Shown here: piece by piece, positions 58,877 through 64,000 of the stretch
Layout of the letters: every line of letters starts with the position of its first letter
Position numbering within the stretch: position 1 is the stretch's first letter
DNA from: Kocuria turfanensis
GTDB taxonomy: Bacteria; Actinomycetota; Actinomycetes; Actinomycetales; Micrococcaceae
DNA: 64,000 nucleotides
Direction: 5' to 3'
NCBI RefSeq assembly: GCF_001580365.1
Contig: NZ_CP014482.1
Location: 62,001-126,000, forward strand
Notes under the pieces: generated by a model
What the model was told of the DNA's origin: nothing
Database searches by the model: none
The model's input: the letters and a program-made list of their open reading frames with translations, nothing else
Position numbers and translations under genes: made by a program

Positions 58877-59556
58877 GCACCAGCACCACCGGCGCCGCCT
58901 CCAGGAGCTCGGCAGGGCACCGGGGACGGTGGGTCCTGCTGGTGCTGGCGGCCGTGCTGTTGGTGGCGGCCGGCTGGGCGGTGGGGCAGCTGAGCGCTCC
59001 GACGTCGTCCACCCCGGCGGAGGGCAGCCCGGAAGCCGGGTTCGCCCGCGACATGCAAACCCATCACCTGCAGGCGGTGGAAATGAGTTCCTTGGTCCGT
59101 GACCGTACGGAAGACCCGGAGATCCGCCGGTTGGCATACGACATCTCCCGCACCCAGCAACAACAGGCCGGGCAGATGTACGGCTGGCTCTCCGTGTGGG
59201 GATTGCCCCAGGCCTCATCCCAACCGGCCATGGCCTGGATGGACGACGGCGACCAGAACCACACATCCATGCCCGGCATGGACTCCACGAGCCCTGGTCC
59301 GGACGCGCGAATGCCGGGCATGGCCACCGCCGAGCAGCTGGCCGAGCTGGAGGACGCCCAAGGCCAGGAGGCCGAACGGCTCTACCTCGAGTTGATGATC
59401 CCCCACCACCAAGCCGGAGCAGCCATGGCCCAAGCCATCCTGGAGCACACTGACAACCCCGTGGTGACCTCTCTGGCGCAATCGATCGCCACCAGCCAGA
59501 CCTCGGAGATCAAGTACATGGAGGACCTGTTGGAGAAGCGCCGCAACCCATCATGA
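58873..59556 (+). CDS. DUF305 ferritin-like protein
   Basis: 227 residues, start overlapping the DUF3105 stop. One N-terminal helix, then two DUF305 half-repeats: GFARDMQTHHLQAVEMSSLV and LMIPHHQAGAAMAQAILEHT, each with an HH pair, linked by a Met/His/Gly-rich loop (NHTSMPGMDSTSPGPDARMP) typical of copper-binding segments. It faces the outside. Probably binds copper for CtaG encoded next. A decayed copy exists at 47430-47805. Confidence 0.9.
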   Translation: MSTSTTGAASRSSAGHRGRWVLLVLAAVLLVAAGWAVGQLSAPTSSTPAEGSPEAGFARDMQTHHLQAVEMSSLVRDRTEDPEIRRLAYDISRTQQQQAGQMYGWLSVWGLPQASSQPAMAWMDDGDQNHTSMPGMDSTSPGPDARMPGMATAEQLAELEDAQGQEAERLYLELMIPHHQAGAAMAQAILEHTDNPVVTSLAQSIATSQTSEIKYMEDLLEKRRNPS

Positions 59557-59809
59557 TCTCCGTTCGCACGCCAGGATCAGCACCCGTGGCCGGGTCCGCG
59601 CAAAAGCTGACGGGCCCAGACGTGAACCGGTTCCCATGCTCGGCCCAGCTGTGCGCCGGGGACCGGAATCCACCGGGGCTCTTCGGCCCCGATCCCCAAT
59701 ATCGCGGGCAGGTCCGGGGAGAGGCCGGCGTGGCAGGCCCGTCCCTCCTGGACCGGTCCTGGGCTCAGGGCCCGATCCGGACCTCGGGACCGTTCTGTGG
59801 CATGCAAAA

Positions 59810-60808
59810 ATGTCCTCATGGCAGTCGATGCTTTCCGTGACCATGGTTGACCGCAACATGGCCGGGCCGGTCTGGGTCCCGTCCGAGCCGCCGAGCTTGG
59901 AGAACTTCCTGGCCCCCACGTTGCAACCAATTCCACTCATCCCGGCCATCGCGCTGGTGCTGGCTGTGTTGTATTTGGTCGGAGCGGCCCGGCTGTGGAG
60001 GGCACGCCGGCGGTGGCCGGTGTGGCGGACCCTGTGCTTCTTCGCCGGGTGCGCGGTCACAGCGGTCATCATGGGCGCGGGAATTGAAGGCTACGGGTTG
60101 CGCATGTTCTCCGTGTTCATGTTCCAGCAGCTGACTTTGATGATGTTCGTTCCCGCGCTGCTGGTCCTGGGCAGCCCGGGCACTTTGCTGCTGCGGGCTG
60201 CACCCCATCGCGGGCCCGGCGCCGTGGTGCTGCGCCTGGCCCTGTGGGGGTTGCGTTCGAGGTGGGGCAGGCTCGCCATCCATCCTGCCTTCTTGGTTCC
60301 GTTGTTCCTGGTCAGTTTCTACGGGGTGTATCTCAGCGGACTTGACGACCGGTTGCTGCCCACCTGGTACGGCCACATCGGGCTGGAACTGCTGTTCTTG
60401 GCCTCCGGGATCCTGTTCACGATCCCGTTGCTGTCGGCCGACCCGTTGCCGGCCAAACAAACCTACGGCAGTCGCTTGGCCGACATCGTCCCCGAGATGC
60501 CGTTGCACGCCTTCTTCGGCGTCATCGTCATGATGGCTCCGCTACCCGTCGTGGAGTTTTTCGCCACCCCGCCAGGCAGCTGGAACCTTGACCCGATGGC
60601 CGACCAGGTCCTGGCCGGCTCGTTGGCCTGGTCCTACGGTGAATTGCCGTCCGTGCTGATTCTGCTGTTCATCATGAGCCAGTGGCACCGCGAGGATGCG
60701 CGCAACGCCGCCCGCGAAGAGGCCGAGGCCGCCGTCAGAGGCACCCCGGATTTGGATGCTTACAACGCCTACCTGGATCAGTTGCAGCAGCGCACCGAGG
60801 ACCGCTAA
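59810..60808 (+). CDS. ctaG: CtaG-type cytochrome c oxidase assembly protein
   Basis: 332 residues if ATG 59810 is used; ATG 59828, 59843 or 59858 are alternatives, none with a good ribosome binding site. Seven membrane helices of the caa3_CtaG domain: FMFQQLTLMMFVPALLVLGS, YGHIGLELLFLASGILFTIP, PEMPLHAFFGVIVMMAPLPV. No CopD half, unlike the two fusions in this window. Delivers copper to oxidase subunit I together with DUF305/DUF3105. The 250 bases before it show no gene. Confidence 0.88.
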   Translation: MSSWQSMLSVTMVDRNMAGPVWVPSEPPSLENFLAPTLQPIPLIPAIALVLAVLYLVGAARLWRARRRWPVWRTLCFFAGCAVTAVIMGAGIEGYGLRMFSVFMFQQLTLMMFVPALLVLGSPGTLLLRAAPHRGPGAVVLRLALWGLRSRWGRLAIHPAFLVPLFLVSFYGVYLSGLDDRLLPTWYGHIGLELLFLASGILFTIPLLSADPLPAKQTYGSRLADIVPEMPLHAFFGVIVMMAPLPVVEFFATPPGSWNLDPMADQVLAGSLAWSYGELPSVLILLFIMSQWHREDARNAAREEAEAAVRGTPDLDAYNAYLDQLQQRTEDR

Positions 60809-61214
60809 CCCCTATGTGGACCGGCTGACGTCACCGGAAGCCGGCTGGGACGGCCAGGGACGCCGACACGACCCGCCGCCCCCAACCGTTCCCAGGTGCG
60901 TGGCCTGCCGGTGGCCTGCAGGGTCCTATGGGACCAGGAGAGGCCGTCCAGGGTGTGGAAGACCCGGGCGCCGACCATCTCGGCCAGTTCTCGGCCTGGT
61001 GCACATCCGTGGTGCTGATGGTGGCGGACCTGGAGACGACCGTTCGCAGGCCCGCATGGCGCGCCCGGAGACGCGGCAGCGGACACAGCCAGGGCACAGG
61101 GAAAGGATAAGCCCGGGACAGTCCGCCCTGGTCAAATGGGGGTGGAGGGGCCTGGAGTGCCCGGACCGGTGGGCGGGGGCCCGCCGGTACATCCGAGAGA
61201 AGGAGCCCACCAGC
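60809..61214. other. Intergenic region with a possible decayed gene
   Basis: On the minus strand two frames give coding-like pieces (VVSRSATISTTDVHQAEN; ELAEMVGARVFHTLDGLSWS), as if from one frameshifted gene of unknown family. No start or domain is recognised. Confidence 0.3.
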
Positions 61215-62450
61215 ATGGTCAGCATCCACCACCCGACCTCGGGGACGCGGGGGCCAACTGGGGACTCAGGTCTCCCGCTGGTGAAAAAATCCCGGCTGGT
61301 GGGCGTCGATGCCGCCCGGGGTCTGGCTCTGGTCGGGATGTTCTCCATCCACATCTTGCCGGCCTGGGACCCCGAGACCTACGAGGTCACCTTGCAGTGG
61401 CAGCTGTTCGCCGGCCGGGCCGCGGCCCTGTTCGCGCTGCTGGCCGGGGTCGGGCTGGCGTTCTCCACCGGCGGACGCACAGCCCACCGGGGCCGGACGA
61501 TGACCGCCGACCGGGTGGGGCTGCTCATCCGGGCCGTGCTGATCACTGTGCTGGGCCTGCTCGTGAACCAGGTCATGCCGGAGGACCCGCCCGCCTACAA
61601 CATCTTGACCTACTACGGGATGTTCTTCCTGCTGGCCATCCCCTTCCTGCACCTACCCGCACGGACCCTGTTCATCCTCGCCGGAGTGACCGCGGTGACC
61701 GCCCCGGTGCTGATGCAGACCCTGCGCGGCGTGCTGCCCGCGATGGAGGTCTACAATCCCACCATCACCGGGGTGCTCACCGACCCTGGCACGGTGCTCT
61801 CCCAACTGTTGTTCACCGGTACCTACCCTGCGGCCCCATACCTGACCTACCTGCTTGCCGGCGTAGCCATCGGCCGGCTCAACCTGCGGTCCCTGCACGT
61901 CCAGGTCCGGCTGCTCGGGGCGGGCCTGGTCCTGGCTCTGGCCGCGTGGTTGGTCTACTGGGTGCTGATCATGCAGGCCGGCGGCTTTGACCAGCTGATG
62001 AGCTCCACCCCGGGACTGAGCCAGGAGCAGATCGACGAGATCATCATCTGGGGCCCCGACCCCGTCCTGCCCGACACGTCGTGGTGGTGGCTGCTAATCC
62101 CCGGTCCGCACACCAACACCCCGATCGCGATCCTCTATGGCCTCGGCTCCGGTGCGGCCGTGCTGGGGGCGTTCCTGCTCATCGGGCGGAAGGCCGGCGC
62201 CTGGTTGCTGCCGCTCAGTGCTGCGGGCTCCATGACCCTGACCCTCTACACCGCCCACCTGCTGGCCCTGGCCGCCATGGTGCACTACGAGGTGCCCCTC
62301 CTGTGGTTCCTCATCCACGCAGGCGGGGCGGCGGTGTTCGCGGTGGCCTGGCAGCGCGCCTACGGCCAGGGCCCACTGGAGCTGGCCCTGGCCCGGACCG
62401 CCGGCGCCGGGCGTGGGCTCGTGCTCACCTCCGCTCGATGCGAAGACTGA
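61215..62450 (+). CDS. DUF418/heparan-alpha-glucosaminide acetyltransferase-like membrane protein
   Basis: 411 residues; ATG 61215 follows GAGAAGGAG. About ten membrane helices. RLVGVDAARGLALVGMFSIH is the signature start of this acyltransferase-like family, followed by LFAGRAAALFALLAGVGLAF, YNILTYYGMFFLLAIPFLHL and SMTLTLYTAHLLALAAMVHY. Members are thought to modify surface molecules, but bacterial substrates are largely unknown. It ends 298 bases before the aquaporin gene. Confidence 0.8.
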   Translation: MVSIHHPTSGTRGPTGDSGLPLVKKSRLVGVDAARGLALVGMFSIHILPAWDPETYEVTLQWQLFAGRAAALFALLAGVGLAFSTGGRTAHRGRTMTADRVGLLIRAVLITVLGLLVNQVMPEDPPAYNILTYYGMFFLLAIPFLHLPARTLFILAGVTAVTAPVLMQTLRGVLPAMEVYNPTITGVLTDPGTVLSQLLFTGTYPAAPYLTYLLAGVAIGRLNLRSLHVQVRLLGAGLVLALAAWLVYWVLIMQAGGFDQLMSSTPGLSQEQIDEIIIWGPDPVLPDTSWWWLLIPGPHTNTPIAILYGLGSGAAVLGAFLLIGRKAGAWLLPLSAAGSMTLTLYTAHLLALAAMVHYEVPLLWFLIHAGGAAVFAVAWQRAYGQGPLELALARTAGAGRGLVLTSARCED

Positions 62451-62623
62451 GCCCGGACCCAACTGCAGCAGCGGGTGGGTCCGTCGAGGCGGCGGTATCA
62501 AGAATGGGCTCCCACAACACATCCGCTGAACCCACAGAATGGGAAAGCGCCTTCGCCAGTCCCCTCTCTGTCAGCCTTGAGTGAGGCGACCGACCAGCAA
62601 GGACCTGCTGTGGGGCCGACACA

Positions 62624-62641
62624 TTTGAGCCCGTGCTCAAA
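62624..62641. promoter_or_regulatory. Operator-like dyad upstream of the aquaporin
   Basis: TTTGAGC-CCGT-GCTCAAA, perfect 7-base arms, about 105 bases before the start codon. Confidence 0.55.
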
Positions 62642-62747
62642 AACCATTCAGCTAGCCGTGGTCCTATTGCAGCGGCGCCCGGCGCCCGGACTTACTGGCC
62701 TTCCCTTCTGGCCCTGCCGTGTCGATACAACGTTCAGGAGAACCCCT

Positions 62748-63662
62748 ATGACCGACAACACCGCACAACCTGCTGCTGCGGGATCCACAGCGCCCGCCCG
62801 TGATGCTGGAACGGCCGCCCTCGACTTTCAGGATTTGGTGGCTCCGGTTCCGAAAGCGGTGCGCAAAGATTCCGGCACCAACGAGGTGTCCCCGGCTCCC
62901 TCCACCGGTGCCCGGTGGGCGGCGGAGTTCGCGGGCACTACCGTGCTGATTTTCGCCGGGGTGGGCACCGGGATTTTCGCCACCCAGGTCATCGATTCCG
63001 CACTGGGTTTCGGGCTGGGGCTGCTGGCGGTATTGGTGGCTTTCGGGCATGTCTCCGGGGGTCATTTCAATCCTGCCGTGACCCTGGCGGCGGTCGTGGC
63101 CGGGCGCACATCACCCAAGGTCGCCATCGGTTACGTGGTGGCCCAGGTGCTGGGGGCCCTGGTCGCGGTGGGGCTGCTGTGGGCGGTGCTGATGACACTG
63201 ATCGATGCCGCCACCACCGCCCAGGCTCTGGGGGCGGTGGCCAACGGCTACGGGCAGAACTCCACTTCCCAAGCCGGCTGGCCCACCGTGCTTCTGATTG
63301 AGTTCGTGGCGAGCACCTTGTTCGTTCTCGTGGTCCTGGGCTCAACCGCCCCACGGGCCAACGCGGTACTGGCCCCGGTGGCGATCGGGGCGACCTTCGC
63401 GTTCCTGCTCACCATCCTGGCGCCGTTCGACGGCGGATCGATGAATCCGGCCCGCTCCACCGGCACCGCGGCCATCGGTGGCGCGCAGAGCCTGTCCCAG
63501 CTGTGGCTGTTCTGGGTCGCCCCGTTGTTGGGGGGTCTGGTGGCGGGTTTGATCTACCGTGTGGTGGATTTGGGCCGCGCACCCCGCCCCGCCACTACGC
63601 AATCCACGGAAGACGCCACAGCAAACAACAGCACCGACACTTCCACCGCCCCGGAAGTGTGA
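62748..63662 (+). CDS. Aquaporin/MIP-family channel
   Basis: 304 residues; ATG 62748 after AGGAGA. Six helices with both NPA motifs: GGHFNPAVTLAAVVAG (N108) and GGSMNPARSTGTA. The second motif ending Arg-Ser and its surroundings are AqpZ-like, arguing for water rather than glycerol. It has unusually long hydrophilic ends (58 residues before helix 1, a Thr/Ala-rich tail). The dyad upstream suggests regulation, possibly by a metalloid sensor, though none is encoded here. Confidence 0.92.
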   Translation: MTDNTAQPAAAGSTAPARDAGTAALDFQDLVAPVPKAVRKDSGTNEVSPAPSTGARWAAEFAGTTVLIFAGVGTGIFATQVIDSALGFGLGLLAVLVAFGHVSGGHFNPAVTLAAVVAGRTSPKVAIGYVVAQVLGALVAVGLLWAVLMTLIDAATTAQALGAVANGYGQNSTSQAGWPTVLLIEFVASTLFVLVVLGSTAPRANAVLAPVAIGATFAFLLTILAPFDGGSMNPARSTGTAAIGGAQSLSQLWLFWVAPLLGGLVAGLIYRVVDLGRAPRPATTQSTEDATANNSTDTSTAPEV

Positions 63663-64000
63663 GGGAATCGAGCAGTGTCTCGTGACGGGACGGTTCTATG
63701 CACCATGACGTCCCGTTGGAGCCATGTGGATCAACCCGCGCCAGCGCAGGCCGGCCGAGCGTCGGCGGCTGAGGACAGGTCGCGCGGAGTCCCCGGGAGA
63801 GGTGTATCTCATCTGGGGCTGTGATGTCTTGGGAGATCGTCTGCGTTGGCGGGGCGGTCAGAGAACACGCGTCAGTGACCGGTCGCCGTTTCTGGCCTGC
63901 GCATGGTCCCTGGGTTGCGGTGGGCGGTGCTGGTGCACCCCTGGTAGGCGGAGGTGGACGTCTGCTCCAGCACGTTGTTCGGCGTGGTGGGTCACGAGCA
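63663..64000. other. Intergenic end of window
   Basis: ACGGGACG and CGTCCCGT (63685-63716, 16-base loop) form a likely terminator for the aquaporin gene. No gene is seen in the remaining bases on either strand. Confidence 0.5.

Noticed and set aside
1..64000. CRISPR arrays, tRNA or rRNA genes
   Set aside because: I looked for regularly spaced repeats and for cloverleaf or rRNA-like blocks and saw none; a dedicated scan was not possible here.

Overview
The window is high-GC DNA of a Gram-positive actinobacterium, most likely a Micrococcaceae-type host (Kocuria, Micrococcus or a relative; inferred from protein style, not proven). Support comes from ergothioneine synthesis genes, System II cytochrome c maturation, DUF3093, DUF3105, DUF4913, NlpC/P60 proteins with ydaO riboswitches, frequent GTG starts and many 4-bp ATGA/GTGA gene overlaps. 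The mobilization genes, truncated conjugation gene, recombinase module, IS256-type insertion and many gene remnants point to a plasmid or plasmid-derived island.

Layout. 1-7.4 kb is a plasmid backbone: helicase C-terminus, a mobC-like/relaxase pair with a possible oriT, a truncated TraG/VirD4 coupling protein, and an Xre-RES toxin-antitoxin pair. 7.7-10.7 kb is a three-gene tyrosine-recombinase module whose third gene carries an in-frame amber codon. 11-15.6 kb holds ergothioneine genes egtE and egtCBA (no egtD), followed by an orphan OpuC/EgtU-type binding protein and a merA fragment. 17.6-23.3 kb has a DinB/methyltransferase pair and cadmium-type metal resistance: CadD, two CmtR-like repressors, an SPC-type P1B ATPase and LspA. 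23.4-29.2 kb is a cytochrome c maturation set (ccdA, cysK, tlpA-like, resB, ccsB). 29.5-32 kb has a small secreted protein, a cation exchanger and a CYP152-like P450. 32.4-37 kb has VKOR, CopD-CtaG, DsbA, a CDF exporter and a third CmtR-like repressor. 37.5-43.6 kb carries NlpC/P60 with a ydaO riboswitch, an orphan ctaD, an ICMT-like methyltransferase, mntH and mntR. 44.8-46.8 kb shows an IS256-family element splitting a secreted-protein gene, with an 8-bp target duplication. 47.4-63.7 kb is a second oxidase/copper region: DUF305 remnant, CopD-CtaG, CopC, SURF1, TagA/WecG transferase, degenerate duplicates, a second riboswitch-controlled NlpC/P60, DUF3105-DUF305-CtaG, a DUF418-like membrane protein and an aquaporin.

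Working together. Most cargo serves the outer face of the membrane: thiol transfer (CcdA, TlpA-like, DsbA, VKOR), haem attachment (ResB/CcsB), copper delivery and oxidase assembly (CopC, CopD-CtaG, CtaG, SURF1, DUF305), an extra oxidase subunit I, and metal homeostasis for Cd/Zn/Co, Mn and Ca. Ergothioneine and cysteine synthase add low-molecular-weight thiols. Repeated duplication and decay (two SURF1 modules, two intact NlpC/P60 plus a remnant, DUF305 and ghost, two CopD-CtaG, twin small secreted proteins with conserved leaders) suggests the island grew by stacking related segments.
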